Source of the DNA: Paraniabella ginsengisoli
GTDB taxonomy: Bacteria > Bacteroidota > Bacteroidia > Chitinophagales > Chitinophagaceae
Length of the DNA stretch: 64,000 bases
Reading direction: 5' to 3'
NCBI RefSeq assembly: GCF_022513635.1
Contig: NZ_JAKWBL010000002.1
Location: 62,001-126,000, forward strand
Shown: positions 29,811-38,597 of the stretch, piece by piece
How the letters are laid out: each line of letters begins with the position of its first letter
How positions within the stretch are numbered: position 1 is the first letter of the stretch
Made by a program: the position numbers and the translations under genes
Notes under the pieces: model-generated
Seen by the model: only the letters and a program-made list of their open reading frames with translations
What the model was told of the DNA's origin: nothing
The model's database searches: none

Positions 29811-30654
29811 TTGTTCAAAACATCAACCATACAACATCTGCGTTTTAGGTTTTCTTTGTTTCTGATGCCTGTTTATTGGTTTGCTTTAAGCCAGGCAGAA
29901 TCGATCAATGGGCTTAAAGCATTATTAATTTTCTGCATTCTTCATCTGCTGGTTTACCCATCCAGTAATGGATATAATTCGTATATGGATAAGGATACGG
30001 AAAGTATCGGCGGTATTGAAAAACCGCTTCCGGTTAGTAAAGAGCTGTTTTATATTACCCTTGTGATGGATATTATTGCCATTGCACTATCTTTTTTGTA
30101 AACCTTAAAGTTGTCATAGCAATTTTGATTTACATAATCGCATCGAGGTTATACAGTTATAGAGGTGTAAGGCTAAAAAATATCCTGTAGCGGGTTATTT
30201 GACCGTTATTATTTGCCAAGGCGCACTGGTTTATTATATAGTAACTCAAAGCGTTGACATGCTGGTGACAATAAAACAAATTTGGTTTCCAGCATTAATA
30301 ACTTCTTTATTAATTGGTGGAACATATCCACTTACGCAGGTATATCAACACATGCAGGACAAAAAAGATGGCATTATCACGTTGAGTTATAAATTGGGTG
30401 TGAAAGGGACTTTTATTTTTTGTGCTACTGTTCTTATTGTTGCACTATTATTGCTTATTATATATTTTTTGAGATCAGATCAGATTGTGGCGCTTCTGAT
30501 ATATGCTATAAGCATGTTGCCAGTAGGCATATATCTGACTACCTGGTTTTTGAAAGTAATAAAGGATATTAAAAATGCTAATTTTAAAAACCTGATGAAG
30601 ATGAATTATATAGCTTCTATTTGTAGTAGTATAGCATTTATCTGTATTTTTTAA
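29811..30654 (+). CDS. UbiA-family prenyltransferase (frame-broken twice)
   Basis: An integral-membrane aromatic prenyltransferase of about 281 residues with eight or so hydrophobic helices. The first Asp-rich region reads NGYNSYMDKDTESIGG and the second QHMQDKKDGIITLSYKLG, which keeps the DxxDG pattern. One T added to 30092-30097 and one A to 30175-30180 restore LSFFVNLKVVIAILIYI and YRGVRLKKYPVAGYLTVII. No ATG suits the start: TTG 29811 follows an in-frame stop at 29796, otherwise ATG 29865. It heads the type III PKS locus and could prenylate that enzyme's aromatic product (inferred). Confidence 0.87.
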
Positions 30655-30743
30655 TAAACAAATCTGAATAACTTTATTGATGTGTTTGAGCTGCAATTTC
30701 CGTTATAAGTTCAAAACTAATTGCTAATTACTATTATTACGAC

Positions 30744-31837
30744 ATGAGTAAGATAACTTCCATAGCGACTGCTGTTCCGAAATATAAGCAGAGCCAGATG
30801 CAGATTTACGATGTAGTGAAATCGTTTCATGCAAATACAGTTGATGAAGATCGTGTATTAAGGTTTATGTATAAATCCAGCGGTATTGATACCCGTTATG
30901 CTGCTGTTCCTGATTTTAATATAGAAAATGATCGGAGTGAAATTCTGATAAAAAATGAAAATTCCTGCAACACAAAAAACCTTGAAGAAAGATTGAACGT
31001 TTATGATTCGGCGGCACTTGAACTATCGATTGATGTAATCAATAAATGTTTACCTGATGGCATGTTTCCTACTGACATAACGCATCTGATTACGGTTAGT
31101 TGCACAGGGATGCAAGCGCCGGGTCTTGATTTGGCGATCATCCGGCAATTAGGATTAAAACCGAATATTTATAGAACGTCTGTAAATTTTATGGGTTGTT
31201 ATGCTGCTATTCATGGGCTGAAACATGCACATTATATAGCCGCTAATGAACAGGATGCTAAAGTGCTTGTTGTTTGCGTAGAACTATGCACCCTTCATTT
31301 TCAAAAAAACAAAACCATCGATAATATTACGAGCACTATTATTTTTGGTGACGGTGCAGCAGCAGTATTGATAGAAAACTCAGCAAGTAAAAGAACTGGC
31401 TGGGAAATAAAGGATTTTTACAGCGAAATAAATTTTGAAGGCATTGATGACATGGCCTGGAAAATTTCGGCTGATGGATTTTTAATGACATTAACCAGCA
31501 ACGTTCCCGACATACTTGAAAAAAATGTAATGCAATTGTACAAAACGCTTTGCAGCATTATGGGATTGATAGTGATGAAATAGCAAGTTGGTGTGTGCAT
31601 CCGGGTGGTAAAAAAATACTGGAAGCTATTGAGCGGGGAACAGATATTTCCAAAGAGCAATTGCAACAAAGCTATGAAGTGTTGAAGGAGTATGGGAATA
31701 TGAGCAGTCCTACTGTTTTGTTTGTATTGGAAAAAATTATGAAGAAAGCTGAATCAGATCTCGCAATCAAAAATATTGTTGGTATGGCTTTTGGGCCCGG
31801 ACTTACTTTGGAAACCTTTTATATATGCCATGCCTGA
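30744..31837 (+). CDS. type III polyketide synthase (chalcone/stilbene synthase family; frame-broken)
   Basis: A homodimeric ketosynthase making aromatic polyketides or pyrones from acyl-CoA and malonyl-CoA. The Cys-His-Asn triad is visible: Cys in NFMGCYAAIHGLKHA at about residue 150, His in WCVHPGGKKILEAIE, and Asn in EYGNMSSPTVLFVLEKI. ITVSCTGMQAPGLD, FGDGAAAVLI and GMAFGPGLTLE are also typical. One T added at 31549-31551 restores KTLLQHYGIDSDEIASW and gives 364 residues. Its stop overlaps the methyltransferase start by 8 bases. Starter unit, chain length and product cannot be read from the sequence. Confidence 0.92.
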
Positions 31838-32522
31838 TTTTTCAACAAGAAGTTATGATAAAGAATTGCTGGACGACCCTGCTGTTCCGTTTGAACATAT
31901 CAGGCAAAATATGCAAGAGCTGAACAACATCAACACCTTGCTGGGCGGGCATTCCATCACTTTAAAAGGATTTAAAAAACTGCTTGGAAAAGAAAAACAG
32001 ATAAGCGTTTGCGAAATAGGTTGCGGTGGCGGTGATAATTTATTTGTGATTGATAATTGGTGCAGAAAAAACGGCGTTACTGCTCACTTATCAGGAATTG
32101 ATATAAACCCCAACTGCATTGAGTTTGCTACAAATAAATACGGGCATTTAAACATCGAGTTTATTTGCAGTGATTATAAAACATACTCTTTTGAATCGAA
32201 GCCTGATATTTTATTTAACTCACTTTTTTGCCATCATTTTAATAATAACGAATTAATGAAAATGTTACAGTGGATGAAAAAGAATAGCAGCAATGGTTTT
32301 TTTATAAATGATTTGCATCGGCATCCAATAGCATATTATAGCATTAAATGGTTAACAAAACTATTTTCCAAATCTTACTTAGTAAAAAATGATGCGCCGC
32401 TTTCCGTATTGCGCGGATTAAAAAAAAACGAATGGAAATATATAGTTGATGCTTCGGATGTAAACGATGTAAACATCAGTTGGGAATGGGCTTTCAGGCA
32501 TTTGGTAGTATATAAAAAATGA
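31830..32522 (+). CDS. class I SAM-dependent methyltransferase
   Basis: A 230-residue methyltransferase with the SAM motif VCEIGCGGGDNLFV, motif II near LSGIDINPNCIEFA, and FICSDYKTYSF. The start is ATG 31830 (MPDFSTRSYDKELLDD), overlapping the PKS stop; upstream in-frame codons belong to the overlapping PKS. Its 3' end overlaps the FAD oxidoreductase start as ATGA. This coupling indicates that it modifies the same pathway intermediate, most simply O- or C-methylation of the polyketide (inferred). Confidence 0.9.
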   Translation: MPDFSTRSYDKELLDDPAVPFEHIRQNMQELNNINTLLGGHSITLKGFKKLLGKEKQISVCEIGCGGGDNLFVIDNWCRKNGVTAHLSGIDINPNCIEFATNKYGHLNIEFICSDYKTYSFESKPDILFNSLFCHHFNNNELMKMLQWMKKNSSNGFFINDLHRHPIAYYSIKWLTKLFSKSYLVKNDAPLSVLRGLKKNEWKYIVDASDVNDVNISWEWAFRHLVVYKK

Positions 32523-33650
32523 TTACAAATGATTATGATATTGGTATTGTTGGCGGAGGCCTTGCCGGATTAACTACCGCCATACAACTTAAAAAGAAAG
32601 GCTATGCAGTCATTCTTTTTGAAAAAAACAAATATCCTTTTCATCGTGTTTGCGGTGAATATATCAGTCTTGAAAATTGGGATTATTTATTGGATTGTGG
32701 TGTGGATTTAACAGCCTTGAAATTGCCAATTATTAAAAAACTTGAAGTAAGCGCACCTAATGGAGCTATGTTGAAAACTGATCTGGATTTAGGCGGCTTT
32801 GGAATTAGCCGATTTATGCTGGATCATATTTTGTATGAAAAAGCAAAGCCGGCGGGCGTTATCATACTTGAAGGAACAAAGGTTGACGATATTATTTATA
32901 AAGATGGTTATTACGCCATATCCTGCGGAGCAGAAATTTATAATGTAAAACTGGCTTTAGGAAGTTTTGGAAAACGCAGCAATATTGATGTAAAATGGCG
33001 GCGAAATTTTGTTTCCAAAAAGAAAACTGCGTTGAATAATTACGTCGGCATTAAATATCATATCAAAACTGATTTTCCAGAAGATACCATTGCTTTACAT
33101 AATTTTAAAGATGGCTATTGTGGCATTTCTAAAATAGAAGCAGATAAATATTGCCTTTGCTATTTAACAACTGCGGCTAATTTACAAGCAAGTGGAAGTA
33201 TTAAAGAAATGGAACGCTCTATTCTTTATCAAAACAAATATCTTGAACAAATATTTGAAAACAGCGAGTTTATTTTTGATGAACCTGTTTCCATTTCACA
33301 AATTTCATTTGATAACAAAGAAGTAGTTTATAATTCCATGCCTTTTGCCGGCGATGCTTGTGGTATGATTACGCCTTTGTGGAAATGGAATGAGCATGGC
33401 CATGCATGGGGGCAAACTCTTTAGTATGTTGGCGGATGATTACTTGCAGCAGCGAATATCGTTGAAAGATATGTTGCAGCAATATGAAAAACAATGGAAC
33501 GATCATTTTTCTAAGCGCTTACAAATTGGCCGCTTTGTTCAAAGCCATTTCGGAAAAGAGTGGCAAACGAATTTGTTTATAGGCGCATTGAAGAAAATAC
33601 CGTGGCTGACAAAAAGAATTATTAAAGCTACACACGGGGAGAATTTCTGA
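32519..33650 (+). CDS. FAD-dependent oxidoreductase (geranylgeranyl reductase/monooxygenase-like; frame-broken)
   Basis: A flavoprotein of about 377 residues. The N-terminal dinucleotide motif is DIGIVGGGLAGLTTAIQL, followed by FHRVCGEYIS, LALGSFGKRS, and the second FAD motif FAGDACGMITPLCGNGMSMA after repair. The break near 33380 needs two bases (TTGTGTGG instead of TTGTGG), a dinucleotide-repeat contraction. It resembles aromatic hydroxylases and geranylgeranyl-reductase-like enzymes; with a PKS, methyltransferase and prenyltransferase it probably hydroxylates or otherwise redox-modifies the scaffold (inferred). Last gene of the cluster. Confidence 0.88.
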
Positions 33651-33651
33651 T

Positions 33652-33731
33652 TTGGAATTTTTAATTTGAAATTCATTGTCGTCTATTTTAAAGATGCTGT
33701 CCTCAAATTCCAAATCAAAAATTACAAATTC
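33652..33731. repeat. AATTTGGAATTT low-complexity inverted repeat
   Basis: GATTTGGAATTTTTAATTTG and, inverted, CAAATTCCAAATCAAAAATT flank a short spacer between convergent genes. It may also act as a weak bidirectional stop. Confidence 0.5.
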
Positions 33732-34094
33732 TTAGTACTGCCCGGTACTCAACATTACCAATGTGCAAGCGTTGATCGTCTGTACACCTTGTTCCGCGGC
33801 CTTTGTGGCCAATTGCCTGTTTTCCGCGCCGGGATTGAAGATAATGCGTTTGGGTTGTAGGGAAAGAATATAATCTTCATACTCTTTCTGATTTTGCTCG
33901 TTCATGTACATCGTAACGGTATCTATATCTTTCTCCGCAGGTTTTAATTTATGTATATTTACATCGCCTACCTGCCCTTCTCTACGGCCAATTGCAACAA
34001 CATCATGCCCATGCGCCCGCAATCTTTTTAAAGCCATATTTCCATATCGTGATGGGTTTTCTGATGCGCCAAGTACCAATGTTTTTTTGCTCAT
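33732..34094 (-). CDS. CoA-binding (YccU-like) domain protein
   Basis: A 120-residue single-domain Rossmann protein. TLVLGASENPSRYGNMALKR is the CoA-binding domain signature and FNPGAEN is conserved near the C-terminus. Such small stand-alone proteins occur widely; their role is unknown. It starts two bases after the stop of the GNAT gene upstream, so the two are probably co-transcribed. Confidence 0.88.
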   Translation of the reverse strand: MSKKTLVLGASENPSRYGNMALKRLRAHGHDVVAIGRREGQVGDVNIHKLKPAEKDIDTVTMYMNEQNQKEYEDYILSLQPKRIIFNPGAENRQLATKAAEQGVQTINACTLVMLSTGQY

Positions 34095-34095
34095 A

Positions 34096-34572
34096 TTATT
34101 GTATTTTATTGAGAACCATTTTTAACCATGATTCTGTAAGTAATAAAATCCGTTTCAGGATTTTGTTGTCAAACCCTATTTGTTTATGCAAGCTTTGTGC
34201 CGTATAGTTGTCAGTGGCTGTTTCCAATTGTATAAAAGTTACACCATCAGAAGCTGCAAAAGATATAGCCTAGCTGTATTGGTTTAGCACCAATGCCCTG
34301 CTTGCGGTGTTTCTGTCAAAATATAGGTCATTCGGTATCCAGTTTTTTGTAGCGCGCATAGAAGGATTTTTGGATAAAGCAGTAAATCCTAAAGGCTTTG
34401 GCCATTACTATCAAGAGTAATGAAAATAACCGATTCATTGTTATGCAATTTTTTTACCAATAAATTTTTTGGCCAATTGCACATCAGAAGGCTGTTTATA
34501 ATATATTCTGTACTTGTTAAACAACTCGTAAATCAGAGATGCCTGTGTTTTATTAAGTTGTATAATTTCCAT
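34096..34572 (-). CDS. GNAT-family N-acetyltransferase (frame-broken at several sites)
   Basis: Reading the minus strand from ATG 34572 gives MEIIQLNKTQASLIYELFNK, QPSDVQLAKKFI, then in other frames HNNESVIFITLDSNGQ, GFTALSKNPSMRATKNWIPN with DLYFDR, and the acetyl-CoA motif HRKQGIGA (pattern R/Q-x-x-G-x-G/A). The end reads LLTESWLKMVLNKIQ and abuts the CoA-binding gene. The parts occur in the correct GNAT order, so one gene of about 158 residues is likely, with at least three indels. This is the most damaged gene in the window, and real decay is possible here. Confidence 0.6.
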
Positions 34573-34629
34573 TTTACTACTTGTTAAAATGAGACATAAA
34601 AGCAAGATAAATTTTTAGTTCTGGATAAA

Positions 34630-34649
34630 TGTCCGTATCTTAGTGGACA
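34630..34649 (+). promoter_or_regulatory. putative operator/promoter of the Xre-RES pair
   Basis: TGTCC and GGACA form an inverted repeat with a 10-base spacer that contains TATCTTAG, one mismatch from the -7 consensus TAnnTTTG. A repressor binding here would block the promoter, as expected for antitoxin autoregulation (inferred). Confidence 0.4.
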
Positions 34650-34699
34650 AATGAACGGGTTATGAAAAAGAAAAATACAAAAAGAAGCCCGAAGAGGAG

Positions 34700-35203
34700 A
34701 TGAACAACTTACTTCAGGAGCCTGAAGTTGCTTACATTACTGCATCGGTTGCAAAACGCCGTGCTAATAATCCTGTTCGCCGAACAATAGACTTGATGGG
34801 TCTTGACGATGATGAAACGTATAGCGATATAGAAAGTTCATCCGATTTTATTGATTATATACGCGATGGTATTCCTAAAAAAGCGCTTGATACATTGGCA
34901 AATGTTATCGGCCTTTCAGCAACAGAAATGGCCGATATTGTACACACTTCCGACAGAACTTTACGCCGTTATACACCTGCACAAAAGCTAAGTGCCGAGC
35001 AGTCGGAGCGTTTGATTGAGTTGAGCAGGTTGTACACTCGTGGCGAAGATGTGTTTGGCGATATAGAAAATTTTAAGCGCTGGGTAGAAACACCTATAAT
35101 AGCTTTGGGAGATAAAAAGCCTAAGGAGTATTTAGATACATCTATTGGTATTAATATGTTATTTGATGAACTTGGGCGCATTGAGCATGGAATATTTGCA
35201 TGA
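34700..35203 (+). CDS. Xre/MbcA/ParS-type antitoxin
   Basis: A 167-residue antitoxin with an Xre-like helix-turn-helix region (GLSATEMADIVHTSDRTLRR) and the C-terminal toxin-binding domain DUF2384 (VFGDIENFKRWVETP, ALGDKKPKEYLDTSIG, FDELGRIEHGIFA). It overlaps the RES toxin gene by four bases (ATGA), the standard arrangement. ATG 34700 is the first clear start. ATG 34663 (MKKKNTK) lies in another frame and would join as KKKPEEEMNN with one indel in an A run, so the true N-terminus may be about 12 residues longer. Confidence 0.92.
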   Translation: MNNLLQEPEVAYITASVAKRRANNPVRRTIDLMGLDDDETYSDIESSSDFIDYIRDGIPKKALDTLANVIGLSATEMADIVHTSDRTLRRYTPAQKLSAEQSERLIELSRLYTRGEDVFGDIENFKRWVETPIIALGDKKPKEYLDTSIGINMLFDELGRIEHGIFA

Positions 35204-35667
35204 TGAAAGTTTATCGAATCAGCAAATGCAAATATATAGATGATTTAACCGGCACAGGCGCTTCTGTATATTCAGGACGGTGGCACAATAAGGGAACGCA
35301 TATATTATATACGGCTGCTTCTCCATCACTTGCAATGCTTGAGACAATTGTACATATTTCGAATGTTGTTGTAGATGAAACCTGTTTGATTTGTATCGAA
35401 TTACCCGATGTTCCCGTTATGGAAATACCTATCAAAACTTTACAGGATGGATGGTTTAAAAATCCATCACCGGAAAATCTTAGATTTATTGGAGACGAGT
35501 TTATAAAGGAGAAAAAATATTTTTCGTTGAAAGTGCCTTCTGCTGTAATGCCCGAAGAATCTAACTATTTATTGAATCCGGCTCATAGTGCATTTAGCAA
35601 AATAAAGGTTGTATATACGCGAACTATACCGATAGATGCACGGTTACTTGCTGGTAAAAAGAGTTAA
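35200..35667 (+). CDS. RES-domain toxin
   Basis: A 155-residue RES toxin; characterised relatives degrade NAD+. Conserved elements are the Arg in KVYRISKCKY, SGRWHNKGTHILYTAASPSL, the Glu in AMLETIVHI, and the Ser-bearing SAVMPEESNYLLNPAH. All three RES residues are present, so the toxin looks active. Translation is coupled to the antitoxin through ATGA overlap (starts at 35200 or 35203). The pair lies in a low-synteny patch with small lipoproteins and a damaged GNAT gene, typical of accessory insertions. Confidence 0.92.
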   Translation: MMKVYRISKCKYIDDLTGTGASVYSGRWHNKGTHILYTAASPSLAMLETIVHISNVVVDETCLICIELPDVPVMEIPIKTLQDGWFKNPSPENLRFIGDEFIKEKKYFSLKVPSAVMPEESNYLLNPAHSAFSKIKVVYTRTIPIDARLLAGKKS

Positions 35668-35756
35668 TGCTTTCAATGTATTTTAAAACCTCGAAGGCAT
35701 TGGATAAAATTACATTTTCTCAAGCTGCCCAATTTTTTTCCAACTCGGATCTATTT

Positions 35757-36171
35757 CTAAAGAGACGGCGATGTAAATATCGTTTTTGCTTTTTTAAATG
35801 TTACACCCTGTTCCATTTCTGCATTTATTTCAGAAGGAGTTAGTTTATACATTGCACCAGTAATCGGGTCAATAATTAATCCTATAATTCCACCAATTGC
35901 AATATTGCCAAGATACCAGGCATTAAATTTTTTGGTTAAATTGGTTTCATAAGTTTTATAGCCCTCTAATTTTAGCATTACATGATGTTCTTTTTCTTTG
36001 AAGTCTCATTTCAAGCGGAGTGCTGCCAATTTCTACTTCATCAATGTAAATGGTTGCAGAAGATGGGCTACTGGTGAAGTTTACTTTTTGTTTTGAACCT
36101 GATATAATGGTTGCACAGCTTGTTAATAGAACTGAAATGGCCAAAGCCGAAATAAAAATTGATTTTCTCAT
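35757..36171 (-). CDS. PEGA-like lipoprotein (frame-broken)
   Basis: A lipoprotein of about 138 residues. Signal and lipobox are ISVLLTSCATII; the next part, KQKVNFTSSPSSATIYIDEV with EIGSTPLEMRL, is the PEGA-type beta motif. A Gly/Ile-rich helix hairpin (LGNIAIGGIIGLIIDPITGA) follows and could insert in a membrane. Deleting one A, or adding two, in the run near 35990 joins LQRK to EHHVMLKLEGYKTYE. Similar 'CATI..G..Q' lipoproteins are common in Bacteroidota and phages; function unknown. Confidence 0.72.
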
Positions 36172-36196
36172 TTGAAGGATATTTAAAAGTTAGCAA

Positions 36197-36579
36197 TTAG
36201 TTTATTTGCAATTGGTATTGTGGCAAATCGGCAACATTGCCATTATAGAAAAAGAATTCAACTTTCATCCGATAACAAGAACTCCACAAGTCCGGTGATT
36301 TTTTTCAACAACCTTTACAATATTGGCTCCATTTTGCCGAGCCAATTTTCTAGCTTTTACAAGATTTGAATTGAAGTCACAATCCGTTGAAAAGCCAGTG
36401 TCTCCAAACTTTGCCTCACCTAATTTTTTTGTGTTTTCAGGAACTTTGTGATGCACGTCTAAAAATGCTACTTTGTCTTCAATTGTTAAAGGATGATTAC
36501 TGCTCTGAAAATTAGATTTGATAGAAGCGCTACAGCTAACCAATATGATGCTTAGCATGAGAAGCAATGCAGGTTTCAT
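36197..36579 (-). CDS. small lipoprotein of unknown function (frame-broken)
   Basis: A lipoprotein (lipobox ILVSCSA) of about 127 residues. The visible stretch TIEDKVAFLDVHHKVPENTK, CDFNSNLVKARKLARQNGAN continues after one A is added to the A7 run (36299-36305) as VVEKKSPDLWSSCYRMKVEF, FFYNGNVADLPQYQLQIN. I do not recognise a named domain. The pattern of alternating helix and strand with a late Cys pair suggests a compact periplasmic domain. It sits head to tail with the PEGA-like lipoprotein. Confidence 0.7.
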
Positions 36580-36687
36580 TTTTGATGTTTAGTTTTTGAT
36601 TGAACATTAAAAATATGTAAAAAATATTTCAGTAAACTAAAAATGGAAAAAATATGCTGAATTGTAAAGACATTTGTCGTTTATGTA

Positions 36688-36735
36688 GGATGCCATATGT
36701 TCTACTGTACAAGCGAGCGTGGCAAGATCGCTGAT
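36688..36735. repeat. dispersed intergenic repeat, copy D (parts rearranged)
   Basis: GGATGCCATATGTTCTACTG precedes ACAAGCGAGCGTGGCAAGAT. The same words as copies A-C are present, but with the GCCATAT part before the GAGCG...GCAA part. Confidence 0.5.
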
Positions 36736-36759
36736 TTATATTTATTGTTGATACACAAA

Positions 36760-36787
36760 AAAGCCGCATCTATTACAATGCGGCTTT
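36760..36787 (-). terminator. hairpin terminator of the E2 gene
   Basis: AAAGCCGCAT pairs perfectly with ATGCGGCTTT around an 8-base loop; the minus strand continues with a T6 run. Located 24 bases past the E2 stop. Confidence 0.8.
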
Positions 36788-36810
36788 ATAAAATTTAGTT
36801 TTATATAATT

Positions 36811-38475
36811 TTATACTAACATCCGTAAAGGCTCTTCCAATAAGCTTTTCAGCGTTTGAAGGAAGGCGGCACCTACAGCTCCGTCAGCCACTCGGTGATC
36901 GCAAGTAAGCGTTACCTTCATCATATTACCAACTGTGATCTGGCCATTTTGAACAACCGGAACCTGGTTGATAGCGCCAACTGCTAAAATGCAAGAGGCC
37001 GGCGGGTTAATGATCGCCGTAAATTCTTCTATGCCAAACATACCTAAATTAGAGATCGTAAAAGTGTTTCCTTCCCACTCCGCTGGTGCTAATTTTTTAG
37101 ACTTAGCGCGTCCGGCAAGATCTTTAACTTCTCCTGCAATTTGAGACAGTGATTTAGTATCTGCAAAACGAACTACCGGAACCAGTAACCCTTGATCTAC
37201 AGCAACCGCTACGCCAATATCCACATGATGATTTACACGAATGGTATCACCCTGCCAACTACTGTTAATATATGGATGTTGCTTCAACGCAATAGCGCAG
37301 GCTTTTATTACAAGATCGTTGAATGATATTTTATTAGGAGAAACCTCATTAAGCTGAGCGCGGCTGGCAACTGCCTTGTCCATGTTGATTTCCATGGTAA
37401 GGTAGATTTCAGGAGCAGAGAATTTAACTTCAGAAAGGCGGCGTGCGATGGTTTTACGCATTTGCGAAACCGGAACGTCTTCAAACGAAACCTGCCCGGA
37501 AGGAGCTGAAGCTACTGCTGGCGCACCACTTTCTTTTGAAGCCGGTTTAGCCTCAGAAGGTTTGTAATTATCTACGTCAGATTTTACAATTCTTCCGCCA
37601 TCGCCAGAACCTTGGATGCTATTTATATCGATACCTTTTTCGGCAGCCAGCTTTTTAGCAAGTGGTGATGCCTTAATGCGTCCATTTTCACCTGTTGAAG
37701 CAGATGCGGCTGGTGCCTCTTCTTTTGTTTCAGTTTTGGCCTCAGCTTTTGGAGCTTCTGATTTAGGTTCTTCGTCTTTTGTTTCCGCTTTAGGTGCGGG
37801 AGCACCTCCGCCTTTTACGGCAGCTACAATTTCGTCAACGTTTACTTTTCCTTCTTCACCAATAATACAAAGCAGGTCATTTACCTGAATTTTATCGCCG
37901 GCTTTAGCACCCTGATATAATAGTTTGCCGTTTTTATAGCTTTCCAGCTCCATGGTGGCTTTATCTGTTTCAATTTCAGCCAACAAGTCGCTTTTTTATA
38001 TCGTCGCCAATATTTTTGCCCAGCTTGCGATAACGCCTTCTGTCATCGTATCACTTAGACGCGGCATCAATACCACTTCTTCCATTTTTGATACATCCAC
38101 CGAAGATGAAGCGGCTGGAGCGGCAGGTTTCTCAACAGTTTTTTCTTCTGTTTTAGCAGGCTCTTCGGCTTTCTTTTCTTCTTTTGGTTGTTCGGTACTT
38201 CCCGATTTTCCATTTACTAATCCGGAAATATCTTCACCTGCATCACCCACAATTACCATCAGATCGTCCACCTGAAGTTTTCCACCATTCTCAGCGCCAA
38301 GGTAAAGTATTGTCCCATCTTTATAACTTTCCAGCTCCATAGTGGCTTTATCTGTTTCAATTTCAGCCAGTAAGTCGCCTTTTTTAACGCTATCACCCAC
38401 TTTTTTATGCCATGCTGCAATCACCCCTTCTGTCATCGTATCGCTCAAACGGGGCATTAAAATTTTTTCCGCCAT
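36811..38475 (-). CDS. pdhC: pyruvate dehydrogenase E2, dihydrolipoamide acetyltransferase (frame-broken)
   Basis: The core enzyme of the pyruvate dehydrogenase complex. It carries two N-terminal lipoyl domains, each with the lipoylated Lys in EIETDKATMELESYK, joined by a Pro/Ala/Glu/Lys linker; then an E3-binding domain (RIKASPLAKKLAAEKGIDIN) and a catalytic domain with the CAT motif CDHRVADGAVGAAF (His and Asp). About 555 residues. The second lipoyl domain is broken at the T runs 38013-38017 and 37992-37997; repair gives WAKNIGDDIKKSDLLAEIE. E1 and E3 genes are not in the window. PDH rather than another 2-oxoacid complex is inferred from the two-lipoyl layout. Confidence 0.9.
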
Positions 38476-38494
38476 GTATCTAAAATATTTCGCC

Positions 38495-38527
38495 CGAAAT
38501 TAGTGAATTATATGTAAAGTTTACAAG
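38495..38527 (-). promoter_or_regulatory. putative promoter of the E2 gene
   Basis: On the minus strand TTG is followed after 21 bases by TAATTTCG (one mismatch from TAnnTTTG), about 20 bases before ATG 38475. Both elements and the spacing fit the Bacteroidota -33/-7 pattern. Confidence 0.45.
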
Positions 38528-38540
38528 TAAAAAAGGTTAA

Positions 38541-38597
38541 TGGTTTCAAGTTTCAGGTTTCAAGTTTCGGGTCTCTGGCAACCTGTAACCTGTAACT
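38541..38597. repeat. GTTTCAAG and CCTGTAA short tandem repeats
   Basis: TTTCAAG, TTTCAGG, TTTCAAG, TTTCGGG are followed by ACCTGTAACCTGTAAC. These short-period repeats fill the gap between dnaX and the E2 promoter. Confidence 0.65.

Noticed and set aside
37616..37888. Plus-strand ORF inside the E2 gene
   Set aside because: It is the antisense shadow of the Ala/Pro/Glu/Lys-rich linker, giving a low-complexity Ser/Phe/Ala product.
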